In this document: piece after piece, positions 26,278 to 33,797 of the stretch
How the letters are laid out: every line of letters begins with the position of its first letter
How positions within the stretch are numbered: position 1 is the stretch's first letter
Assembly: GCF_017745215.1 (NCBI RefSeq)
Contig: NZ_JAGHZV010000001.1
Coordinates: 62,001-126,000 of the forward strand
Reading direction: 5' to 3'
DNA: 64,000 nucleotides
Origin: Sphingomonas sp.
Lineage (GTDB): Bacteria > Pseudomonadota > Alphaproteobacteria > Sphingomonadales > Sphingomonadaceae
The notes under the pieces: model-generated
Databases searched by the model: none
Seen by the model: the letters and a program-made list of their open reading frames with translations, nothing else
What the model was told of the DNA's origin: nothing
Position numbers and translations under genes: made by a program

Positions 26278-27160
26278 CGCTGTGGACCGGCTGCGCGTTC
26301 TTGTGTTCGCGCCAGGCGATGTAGAGCCCGCTCGCGATGATGATCGGCGCGCCGATCCAGGTGTAAGGCGTCGGCCACACGCTGAAGAACAGCCAGCCGT
26401 AGAGCGTCGCCCAGACCAGGCCCGAATAGTCCATCGGCACCGCGGTCGACACCGGGGCGTAGCGCAGCGCGCCGGTGAGCGCGAGCTGGCCGACGCCGCC
26501 GATCAGCCCGACGCCGATCAGCAGCGCCCAGGTCTCGAACGGGTGGACGCGCAGGTCGGTGAGGTAGAAGGCGCCGAGCGGGGGGACCGAGAGCAGCGAG
26601 AACCAGAACACCGTCGTCCCGGCGCTCTCGGTGCGGCCGAGCTGGCGCAGCAGGATCGCGATGATCGCGACGAACAGCGCCGCAGTGAGACCCACTCCGA
26701 GCCCGAGCAGCGGGAAGTTGTTCCCCTGCGGCTGCGCGACGATCACCACGCCGACGAAGCCGACCGCGACCGCCGCCCAGCGGTGCCAGCGGATATGCTC
26801 GTGGAGCACCAGCGCGCCGAGGATCGTCGCGAAGATCGGCACGGTGAACTGGAGCGTCGTCGCTTCGGCGAGCGGCAGCAGCAGGATGCCGCCGAAGTTG
26901 AACACCATGCCGACCAGCCCGACGATCGTGCGGGTGACGTGCGCGCCCAGCCGCGGGGTGCGGATCGCGCCGAGCCCGTCGCCTATCGCGAGCCAGGCGA
27001 CCACCACCGGCACCGCGGCGAGCTGGCGGAAGAACATGATCTCGATGAGGTTCGCGCCATGCGCCTCGGCGAGCTTGATGACCGCCGACATGCTCGACAG
27101 GCAGAAGACCGCGAAGAGGCGCAGCGCGAGGCCGTGGAGTACGCGGTCCTGGGTGGGCAT
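26252..27160 (-). CDS. EamA/DMT-family transporter
   Basis: A 302-residue inner-membrane protein with ten predicted TMs in two EamA repeats (first ~15-135, second ~150-280). Diagnostic stretches are RTIVGLVGMVFNFGGILLLPLAEATTLQFTVP broken over two TMs and DYSGLVWATLYGWLFFSVWP. Members export amino acids, sugars or other metabolites; the substrate here is not inferable. It is convergent with and overlaps the DUF938 gene by 26 nt. Confidence 0.9.
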   Translation of the reverse strand: MPTQDRVLHGLALRLFAVFCLSSMSAVIKLAEAHGANLIEIMFFRQLAAVPVVVAWLAIGDGLGAIRTPRLGAHVTRTIVGLVGMVFNFGGILLLPLAEATTLQFTVPIFATILGALVLHEHIRWHRWAAVAVGFVGVVIVAQPQGNNFPLLGLGVGLTAALFVAIIAILLRQLGRTESAGTTVFWFSLLSVPPLGAFYLTDLRVHPFETWALLIGVGLIGGVGQLALTGALRYAPVSTAVPMDYSGLVWATLYGWLFFSVWPTPYTWIGAPIIIASGLYIAWREHKNAQPVHSVTGADTAA

Positions 27161-27206
27161 CGGCGCTCGCTAGGCGGTTGCGCCCGGCAGCACAACCTTG
27201 GCCCGG

Positions 27207-27851
27207 CTAGATATTTCCCATCAGGAGACTGGCGTAGACATGGTCGCCCACCGCTTCGGGCAGGCGGCGGAGCGCACGCAGCCGCTTGAGCCCGAGATCG
27301 CATTGCCGGGCGGGCGGCATCCCGTCGATCCGGTTGAGGAAGGCGAGGTCGCGGTCGCTCATCCCTTCGGCGAGCATCGCTTCGTCGAAGGCGGTCGCGT
27401 CGGGCCCGTCGACGGCGCCGAAGCGCCGCTGGGCGGGGTGGTCATGGCCGGCGGCGATGGCGATCCGATACTGCGCCTGCAGCGCCTCGAGCCGCTTCGT
27501 CGCCTCGGCATCCTCGAAGATCGGGTCGGATGGCCGCTCGGTCACGTAAGAGGCGCAGTCCGGGATCGAAGCCGTCTGCAGCCGCTCGACCAGCGCGATC
27601 TCGGCGTCGCGATAGCGGGCGAGCTCGGTGTGCGGCGCCTGGGTCAGCACGACGCGATCGAACGGGGTCGACAAGGGGATCTGCTCGCCCTCGGGGACCG
27701 GAGGGGCGGGCACCGGCTCGGGAACCTGGACTTGCTCCTGCGGCATCATCCGCGCGAGCATCGGCGCCGCGGCGACCATGCCCGCGAGCAGCGCGAGCAG
27801 CCCCGCGAACGAGAGCCAGAACAGCCAGGCGGGATCGCCGCGTTGCTCCAT
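27207..27851 (-). CDS. single-pass membrane protein, paralogue of the next gene
   Basis: A 214-residue protein starting at ATG 27851 (MEQRGDPAWLFWLS). Residues 8-32 form a TM (WLFWLSFAGLLALLAGMVAAAP). The soluble part, probably periplasmic, holds APHTELARYRDAEIALVE, PDCASYVTE and RQCDLGLKRLRALRRLPE. These blocks recur in the adjacent gene, with both Cys retained, so they are conserved paralogues. No known family is recognised. It begins 14 nt after the upstream paralogue ends. Confidence 0.8.
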   Translation of the reverse strand: MEQRGDPAWLFWLSFAGLLALLAGMVAAAPMLARMMPQEQVQVPEPVPAPPVPEGEQIPLSTPFDRVVLTQAPHTELARYRDAEIALVERLQTASIPDCASYVTERPSDPIFEDAEATKRLEALQAQYRIAIAAGHDHPAQRRFGAVDGPDATAFDEAMLAEGMSDRDLAFLNRIDGMPPARQCDLGLKRLRALRRLPEAVGDHVYASLLMGNI

Positions 27852-27865
27852 CGAACCGCTTCCGC

Positions 27866-28651
27866 CTATTCGGTGCCGTTGCGCGAGAGGAGGAACGCCG
27901 ACACCGCGTCCGACCGGTCGGGCGGCAGCTTCTGGATCGCGCGGAAGAATTCGATCCCCGTCTGGCACTGCGCCATCTCAGGGAGCATCGCGAAGCCGCG
28001 GCCCGAGAGCAGCGCGTCGACTTCGGCTTCGGAGACGCCCTCGCTTTGCATCGACTTGGCGATGGTGCGCCAGACGCTCATGTCGGGCTCGCGGATCACG
28101 CGGCCGGCGGGCTTGTCGCGACCCGCGGCATAGGCCTCCCAGGCAGCGATCCGCATATCGTCAAGCGCGTCGGTCGAAAGGTCGGTGCGGTCGGTGATGG
28201 TCACCCGGCCGGTCGCGACATAGCGCGCGCAGAGCTCCGGGTCCTTCTCGTGGAAATATTGGACCAGCCGGATTTCGGCGGCGCGGAATGCCGCGAGCGG
28301 ATCGTGCGGCGCCTGCATCAGCTGCGCGCGGTGCCGTGCCTCGGCCTGGGCGAGCGCCTGGCGGATCACCGGGGCCAGCATCGGCTCGGGCGTGCCCTGG
28401 CGCAGCGCATTGGCGGCGACCATCACGATCTGGCTGAAATCCTCGGGGAAGGTCCGCTTGACGGTGCGGTAGACGTCTCCGCTCTCGCCGTCCTCGAGCA
28501 GCATCTTCTCGACGCGCACTTCGGGCGAGGGCGGTGCGGGCGCGAGCTTGGCGATCATCGGCGCCGCCGCGATCACCCCGCCGATCAGCGCCAGCAGGCC
28601 GACGAGCGACAGCCAGAACAACCACGCCGGATCTTCGCCACGTGCCGCCAT
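27866..28651 (-). CDS. single-pass membrane protein, paralogue of the preceding gene
   Basis: A 261-residue protein. Start ATG 28651 has GGGGGGAAAG upstream. The N-terminal TM segment GEDPAWLFWLSLVGLLALIG aligns with that of the gene at 27207. In the soluble domain, APHDPLAAFRAAEIRLVQ, PELCARYVATG and MAQCQTGIEFFRAIQKLP match the paralogue, including two Cys. It has about 45 additional residues (TFPEDFSQIVMVAANALRQG and following) near residue 68. Function unknown; both are probably expressed together. Confidence 0.8.
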   Translation of the reverse strand: MAARGEDPAWLFWLSLVGLLALIGGVIAAAPMIAKLAPAPPSPEVRVEKMLLEDGESGDVYRTVKRTFPEDFSQIVMVAANALRQGTPEPMLAPVIRQALAQAEARHRAQLMQAPHDPLAAFRAAEIRLVQYFHEKDPELCARYVATGRVTITDRTDLSTDALDDMRIAAWEAYAAGRDKPAGRVIREPDMSVWRTIAKSMQSEGVSEAEVDALLSGRGFAMLPEMAQCQTGIEFFRAIQKLPPDRSDAVSAFLLSRNGTE

Positions 28652-28750
28652 TGTCTTTCCCCCCAATAGTCAGAACAGGTTAGTCGTGCCGCGGGCGCTT
28701 GGGAATGGCAATCCTTGCTCGCCCGGGGCGCGGACGCTAATCGCGCGGCC

Positions 28751-30283
28751 ATGATCAAACATGCCCTCAGCGTCACGCGTGACCAGGATTTCGCGCAATG
28801 GTATCAGGCCGTGATCTCGGAGGCCGACATGGCCGAGGAGAGCGGCGTGCGCGGCTGCATGGTCATCCGGCCGTGGGGCTATGGCATCTGGGAGCGCATC
28901 CAGCGCCTGCTCGATGACCGCATCAGGGCCACGGGCCACGAGAATTGCTATTTTCCGCTGTTCATCCCGCTGTCCTATTTCGAGAAGGAGGCCGAGCATG
29001 TCGACGGCTTCGCCAAGGAGATGGCGGTCGTCACGCACCACCGGCTGATCCAGAAGGACGGCAAGCTGGTTCCCGATCCCGAAGCGAAGCTCGAGGAGCC
29101 GCTGGTCGTGCGTCCCACCTCGGAGACGGTGATCGGCGCGGCCTTCTCGCGCTGGGTGCAGAGCTGGCGCGACCTGCCGGTGCTGATCAACCAATGGGCG
29201 AACGTCGTGCGCTGGGAGATGCGCACGCGGATGTTCCTGCGCACCGCCGAATTCCTCTGGCAGGAGGGCCATACCGCGCATGCCAGCGTCGAGGAGGCGC
29301 GGGTCGAGACGATGCGCATGCTCGAAGTCTATCGCGAGTTCGCCGAGGAATGCGTCGCCATGCCGGTGATCGCGGGCGAGAAGCCCGAGAACGAGCGCTT
29401 CCCCGGCGCGGTCTCGACCTATTCGATCGAAGCGATGATGCAGGACGGCAAGGCGCTGCAGGCGGGCACCTCGCACTTCCTCGGCACCACCTTCAGCCAG
29501 GCGCAGAACATCCGCTTCCAGAATGCCCAGGGCGAGCTGGAACTCGCCCAGACCACGAGCTGGGGCATGTCGACGCGGATGATCGGCGGGCTGATCATGA
29601 CGCACGGCGACGACGATGGCCTGCGCGTGCCGCCGCGGATCGCGCCCTGGCAGGTGGTGATCGTGCCGATGCTGCGCGACCAGCCCGAGGACGAAGCGAT
29701 CGTCGACTATTGCAAGTCGCTCCAGGCCGAGCTGGCCAGGCTCACAGCGCTGGGCGAGCCGGTGCGCGCGTTGCTCGACCTCAAGGCGATCAAGTCGACC
29801 AACAAGCGCTGGGGCTGGATCAAGAAGGGAGCGCCGATCGTGATCGAGGTCGGCGGGCGCGACGTCGCGGGCGGCAACGTCTCGGTGATCCGCCGCGACC
29901 GGCTCTATCGTGAGGACGGCAAGCTCGACAGCAGCATCCAGCCGCGCGCCGACTTCGTGCTCGAAGCCGCGGCGATCCTCGAGAGCATCCAGCAGTCGCT
30001 GTTCCTCGAGGCGAGCGAGCGGATGCGCGCGAACATCACCACCGGCGTCACCGAGTTCGACGCGCTGGCGGCGCTGTTCGACGAGCGCGTGAAGTTCCCG
30101 GGCTGGGTCGAAGTCAATTGGGCCAAGCCGAGCGGCGCGGAGCTCGACCAGGTGGTCGAGCGGCTGAAGGCGCACAAGCTCACGTTCCGCAACGTGCCGA
30201 ACGATGCGGCGCCGGCGGAAGGCGCGTGCCTCTTCACCGGGCGGCCCGCGGTCGAGCGGATCCTCGTCGCGCGCTCCTATTGA
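28751..30283 (+). CDS. proS: proline--tRNA ligase (type 3, archaeal/eukaryotic-like)
   Basis: A 510-residue class II aminoacyl-tRNA synthetase. Start ATG 28751 (MIKHALSVTRDQDFAQWYQ). Motif 2 is RWEMRTRMFLRTAEFLWQEGHTAH, split over two lines of the fold; LVVRPTSETVIGAAFSRWV and GTSHFLGTTFSQAQNI are the adenylate-site elements. The VRPTSE and TSHFLG forms and length are those of the type-3 enzyme, not the ~440-residue short alphaproteobacterial form or the longer type 1 with an editing insert. Two small genes follow in the same direction. Confidence 0.95.
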   Translation: MIKHALSVTRDQDFAQWYQAVISEADMAEESGVRGCMVIRPWGYGIWERIQRLLDDRIRATGHENCYFPLFIPLSYFEKEAEHVDGFAKEMAVVTHHRLIQKDGKLVPDPEAKLEEPLVVRPTSETVIGAAFSRWVQSWRDLPVLINQWANVVRWEMRTRMFLRTAEFLWQEGHTAHASVEEARVETMRMLEVYREFAEECVAMPVIAGEKPENERFPGAVSTYSIEAMMQDGKALQAGTSHFLGTTFSQAQNIRFQNAQGELELAQTTSWGMSTRMIGGLIMTHGDDDGLRVPPRIAPWQVVIVPMLRDQPEDEAIVDYCKSLQAELARLTALGEPVRALLDLKAIKSTNKRWGWIKKGAPIVIEVGGRDVAGGNVSVIRRDRLYREDGKLDSSIQPRADFVLEAAAILESIQQSLFLEASERMRANITTGVTEFDALAALFDERVKFPGWVEVNWAKPSGAELDQVVERLKAHKLTFRNVPNDAAPAEGACLFTGRPAVERILVARSY

Positions 30284-30297
30284 GCCCGATTGAGCCG

Positions 30298-30903
30298 ATG
30301 CCGGTCCGCAGCCTGTTCGCGTCGCTGGTCTACCAGGAGCCGCTGGGTGATGACGATCTGATCGGCGAGCTCGAGGCCTCGTGCCTCCAGCTCGCCGAGG
30401 ACGACCTCGCCGGGCGGCGCTGGTGCAAGGCGAACGGCTATCGCGGCTATACGAGCTATGCCTCGCTGGACGACTTGGCCGTGCGCGACCCGGCGTTCGC
30501 CGATCTCAAGCGGCTGCTCGACAGGCACGTCGCGCGTTTCGCCGAGGCCTGCGCCTTCGATCTCGCCGGCAGGAAGCTCAAGCTAGACAGCCTGTGGGTC
30601 AATGTGCTCGACGGCAAGGGCGGACACAGCGGGCATATCCATCCGCACAGCGTCGTCTCGGGCACGCTCTATGTCGCGCTGCCGGCGGGTTCGCGCGGGC
30701 TCAAGCTCGAGGACCCGCGGCTCGCGATGATGATGGCCGCGCCGACGCGCCGGCTGGACGCACCCGAGCATCTCCAGCCCTTCGTCGAAGTCTCGCCCGA
30801 GCCGGGGACGGTGCTGCTCTGGGAGAGCTGGCTCCGCCACGAGGTTCCGCCGGGCGAGGCCAAGGCGAAGCGCGTGAGCGTGAGCTTCAACTATCGCTGG
30901 TGA
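30298..30903 (+). CDS. TIGR02466-like putative 2OG-Fe(II) oxygenase
   Basis: A 201-residue protein, ATG 30298, 14 nt after proS. Conserved region: GGHSGHIHPHSVVSGTLYVA, with His113 and His115 in the H-x-H-P-x-S...SG pattern; LRHEVPPG (His181) and RVSVSFNYRW (Arg192) complete the jelly-roll iron/2-oxoglutarate site. The family is expected to hydroxylate protein or small-molecule substrates, but a specific substrate is unknown. Position directly behind proS is suggestive only. Confidence 0.83.
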   Translation: MPVRSLFASLVYQEPLGDDDLIGELEASCLQLAEDDLAGRRWCKANGYRGYTSYASLDDLAVRDPAFADLKRLLDRHVARFAEACAFDLAGRKLKLDSLWVNVLDGKGGHSGHIHPHSVVSGTLYVALPAGSRGLKLEDPRLAMMMAAPTRRLDAPEHLQPFVEVSPEPGTVLLWESWLRHEVPPGEAKAKRVSVSFNYRW

Positions 30904-30906
30904 GCC

Positions 30907-31338
30907 ATGCCCCGGACCGATCAGACCGAGATCAAGCTGAGGATCGTCATCGAGCAGCCGGTGCCCGGCGTGCTCCACAGCCTCCAGTCGAAGGACGACG
31001 CGCCGCTCGACCCGAAGCGCTCGAAGGCGGGCGAGCCGCTGGCGTTCGAGTTTCCGGTCCGCATCGGGCCAGGGCCGAAGTTCTTCGGCGACCAGGTGCG
31101 GCGCGAAGGGTCCGAGCGGCGATTCGTCTATATCCGCATCGGCCAGTCGGCGGGCGATGCGGCCTCGCCCTGGTCGCGGCGGATGAAGATCGACATCCAT
31201 GACATCGCGCAGGACCTGCTCGATCGCGCGATGCGCGGGGGCGTCATCGAGACGGTTGTGAACGGCACCGCCAAGGACGGAACGCCCGCCTGCGCGTCGC
31301 TCAAGCCGACGGGCCGGCGCTTCGTCGAGCTCAGCTGA
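30907..31338 (+). CDS. DUF5990 family protein
   Basis: A 143-residue cytoplasmic protein, ATG 30907, 3 nt after the oxygenase. It has LRIVIEQPVPGVLHSLQSKD, FEFPVRIGPGPKFFGDQVRR and RFVYIRIGQSAGDAASPWSR, a pattern I recognise from DUF5990; no function is known. It forms an operon with the preceding gene. Its last 8 nt overlap the convergent TauE/SafE gene. Confidence 0.75.
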   Translation: MPRTDQTEIKLRIVIEQPVPGVLHSLQSKDDAPLDPKRSKAGEPLAFEFPVRIGPGPKFFGDQVRREGSERRFVYIRIGQSAGDAASPWSRRMKIDIHDIAQDLLDRAMRGGVIETVVNGTAKDGTPACASLKPTGRRFVELS

Positions 31339-32227
31339 CCGGCAGGCCCCGCGTCAGCGCGACGATCGCGATGCCGAGCAGCAGCGTCCCCGCCGCGCCC
31401 GAGAGCAGCCGCGACGGCACGCGCCGCGCGAGCAGCGCGCCGAGCGGCGCCGCGGCGACGCCGCCCAGCAGCAACCCCAGCGTCGCGGTGGTGAAGGCGA
31501 GCGCGCCCATCGTCGCGATGAACATCAGCGAGACCGCGACCGTCACAAAGAACTCGCTCACGTCAACGGTGCCGACCACCTTGGCGGGATTGGTCCCCTG
31601 GATCAGCAGGTTTCCGGTGACGATCGGCCCCCAGGCGCCGCCGCCCGCCGCGTCGAGCAGCCCGCCGATAAAGCCGAGCGGCTGCACCAGCCGCGGCGCT
31701 GCCTCCGAGCGCGCGCGCCGCCGCCCGCGCCAGATCAGCGCCACGCCGATCAGCCCGAGATAGGCGAGCACGATCGGGCGCGTGAACGCCGCGTCCGCCA
31801 CGGTGATGATCGTCACGCCGATCGCGCCGCCCAGGATGCCGGGCAACACCAGCTTGGCGAACAGTCGCCAGTCGACGTTGCGGTACCAGATGTGGCTCGC
31901 CGCCGAGGCGCCGCTGGCGAAGCCCTCGGCCGTATGGACGCTGCTCGTCGCGACCGCGGGGGGCTGGCCGAGCAGCAGCATCACCGCGTTGGAGATCACG
32001 CCGAACCCCATGCCGAGCGACCCGTCGATCAGCTGCGCGAGGAAGCCCGCCGCGGCGAAGGGGAGGAGCGTCACCAGGTCGAACTGCCAGAGCGAGGCAT
32101 CGAGCCGGCCGTTGACCGCGACGCTGTAGACCAGCAGCGCGGCATAGCCGATCAGCAGCCAGCTGCAGATCACCCCCACGGCGATGACCTGGGCCGTGCT
32201 GACGTTGAGCGGGGTCGAGCGAGTCAT
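31331..32227 (-). CDS. TauE/SafE-family sulfite or anion exporter
   Basis: A 298-residue membrane protein with about eight TMs. GFLAQLIDGSLGMGFGVISN and TSSVHTAEGFASGASAASHI are the N-terminal repeat motifs, and GFIGGLLDAAGGGAWGPIVT is the second repeat. Family members move sulfite, sulfoacetate or related organosulfur anions. Upstream at 32269-32281 lies CACT-AAATC-AGTG in an AT-rich patch (ATAATATA), possibly part of its promoter/operator. Confidence 0.9.
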   Translation of the reverse strand: MTRSTPLNVSTAQVIAVGVICSWLLIGYAALLVYSVAVNGRLDASLWQFDLVTLLPFAAAGFLAQLIDGSLGMGFGVISNAVMLLLGQPPAVATSSVHTAEGFASGASAASHIWYRNVDWRLFAKLVLPGILGGAIGVTIITVADAAFTRPIVLAYLGLIGVALIWRGRRRARSEAAPRLVQPLGFIGGLLDAAGGGAWGPIVTGNLLIQGTNPAKVVGTVDVSEFFVTVAVSLMFIATMGALAFTTATLGLLLGGVAAAPLGALLARRVPSRLLSGAAGTLLLGIAIVALTRGLPVS

Positions 32228-32346
32228 CGTGTCTCCGGGCGAGAATCGGGGTCGCGTCGGATAATATACACTAAATCAGTGGGAATAAACTCCGGTCGCC
32301 ACGGAATCGGTCCCGAAGCGGATTAAACCACGTCCGCGGAAAGAAG

Positions 32347-33507
32347 TCAGGGCTCGATCGTGATGCGGATGCCGCCCGCGACCATCGGCCGCGCGCCGCG
32401 ATCGCCGCCGGGGGCGAGGACGAGCTGGAGGTCGGGCTGGAGCGTCAGCCACTTGGCCGGCTTGTCCGAATAGGTCAGCTCGAACGCCGTCTCGGCCCGC
32501 GCCGCACGCACGCCGCCATCCCGCAGGTTCGCGCGATACCCCGAGGCGACATAGCCCTGGTTCATGCCGAAGGAGAGCTGGCTGTCCGGCCGGCTCTCCC
32601 ACAGCTTGGTGACGAGCACGCCCGCCTGCCAGCCGCCCTTGAACGGCGTGGTCTGGCCATCCGAGATGCCGAGCCGGACGAAGGCGGCGGCGGCGCGCGG
32701 CTTGTCGGGGTCGTTGAGCGGCTTCTCGGCGATCAGATAGGCGCCGTGCGCGTGGCGCTGGATCGGATCGCCCAAGCCGTCGACCTCGCGGACGTCGTCC
32801 TGGCGGTCGGTGTAGGTCCAGCCGCCGACGCCGAGCTTGCCGGCGTCGCCCTGGAAGCCGGCCTCGACGATCGCGAGCCCGCCGTTGCGGAAGTGGAAGT
32901 CGACCCCGCCGGGATCGCCGAGCGTCCCCGCCTTGGCGCCGAGCAGGGCGGCGCGGACGTAGCCCGCCTTGCCGACCTGGGTGTCGACGCGCACCGCAAG
33001 CGCGGTCGACGGAAAGATCGAGGGGCCGTTGGGCCCTGTCGCGGCAATCTCCGATCCCACGCCGAACGCCGGCGCGATCAGCAGCCCGGCGCTGTCGTTC
33101 GAATAGAATTCGCTGTTGAGATCGTAGAGTCCCACGCGCACGCTCGTGCGGCCGATCTTCTGCTCCACCCACGCCTCGAACAGGCGGAGGTGCGCATGCG
33201 CGACTTCGATGTTGTCGATACCCTGCAGCGTCGCGGCGGTGTCGTTCGGGCGGCCGCCGACATTGTCGAGCACATAGACGTGCACGCTGCCGCCCTGCCA
33301 GCCGGCGAGCTTGTCGAGGTCGGCGTCGGCGGTGAGGTCGAGGTTGTTGAGCCAATAGGCGCGCGCCTTGCCGGCCGGGGCGCTCGTGGCGATCGCGTCC
33401 ATCGTCTCGACCGCGGCGAGCTCGATCGGCTTGTCGTCGTCCTCGGCGAGCGCCGGCGACGCGACGAAGCCGAGCAGCGAAACGGCAATGATGCGACAGA
33501 TACGCAT
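32347..33507 (-). CDS. OprB-like carbohydrate-selective porin
   Basis: A 386-residue outer-membrane beta-barrel. ATG 33507 gives MRICRIIAVSLLGFVASPALAE, a signal peptide cut after ALA; a longer frame upstream lacks one. WLNNLDLTADADLDKLAGWQGGSV and RLFEAWVEQKIGRTSVRVGLYDLN match the OprB N-terminus. The C-terminus ends in short barrel strands (PMVAGGIRITIEP) with no terminal Phe. Substrate unproven. Confidence 0.87.
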   Translation of the reverse strand: MRICRIIAVSLLGFVASPALAEDDDKPIELAAVETMDAIATSAPAGKARAYWLNNLDLTADADLDKLAGWQGGSVHVYVLDNVGGRPNDTAATLQGIDNIEVAHAHLRLFEAWVEQKIGRTSVRVGLYDLNSEFYSNDSAGLLIAPAFGVGSEIAATGPNGPSIFPSTALAVRVDTQVGKAGYVRAALLGAKAGTLGDPGGVDFHFRNGGLAIVEAGFQGDAGKLGVGGWTYTDRQDDVREVDGLGDPIQRHAHGAYLIAEKPLNDPDKPRAAAAFVRLGISDGQTTPFKGGWQAGVLVTKLWESRPDSQLSFGMNQGYVASGYRANLRDGGVRAARAETAFELTYSDKPAKWLTLQPDLQLVLAPGGDRGARPMVAGGIRITIEP

Positions 33508-33797
33508 GGTAAACACCCTGACTATGGTCTTCGCTTCATAGAAGGCCGCCATGGTTAGCGGTGGATTCACCATCGGTTTTGCGTCGCGGCGCGGATGCAC
33601 GACTTTCGGCTGCGCAACGAACGTCCTTTGCTTTCCGTGACTTGCCCGGAGCGGTTCGGAAGCCAGGGGTTTCCGGCGTTGCGGCGCCGGAACATTAAAC
33701 GCTCCGTCGTTGCACGGAGCGCATTTGCCGCATCCTATAATGCAGCGAGCGGAGAGGCCCGGTGGCGGACCTCCCGGCAGTAGGGAACTCGCGTACA

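Noticed and set aside
32269..32281. CACT-N5-AGTG as an operator for the TauE/SafE gene
   Set aside because: Only a 4-bp half-site with AT-rich surroundings; too short to call.
33710..33741. Strong sigma70 promoter (TTGCAC ... TATAAT) for the chemoreceptor
   Set aside because: The -10 is perfect but the best -35 is 20 nt away, so it is mentioned in the gene entry, not as a promoter.
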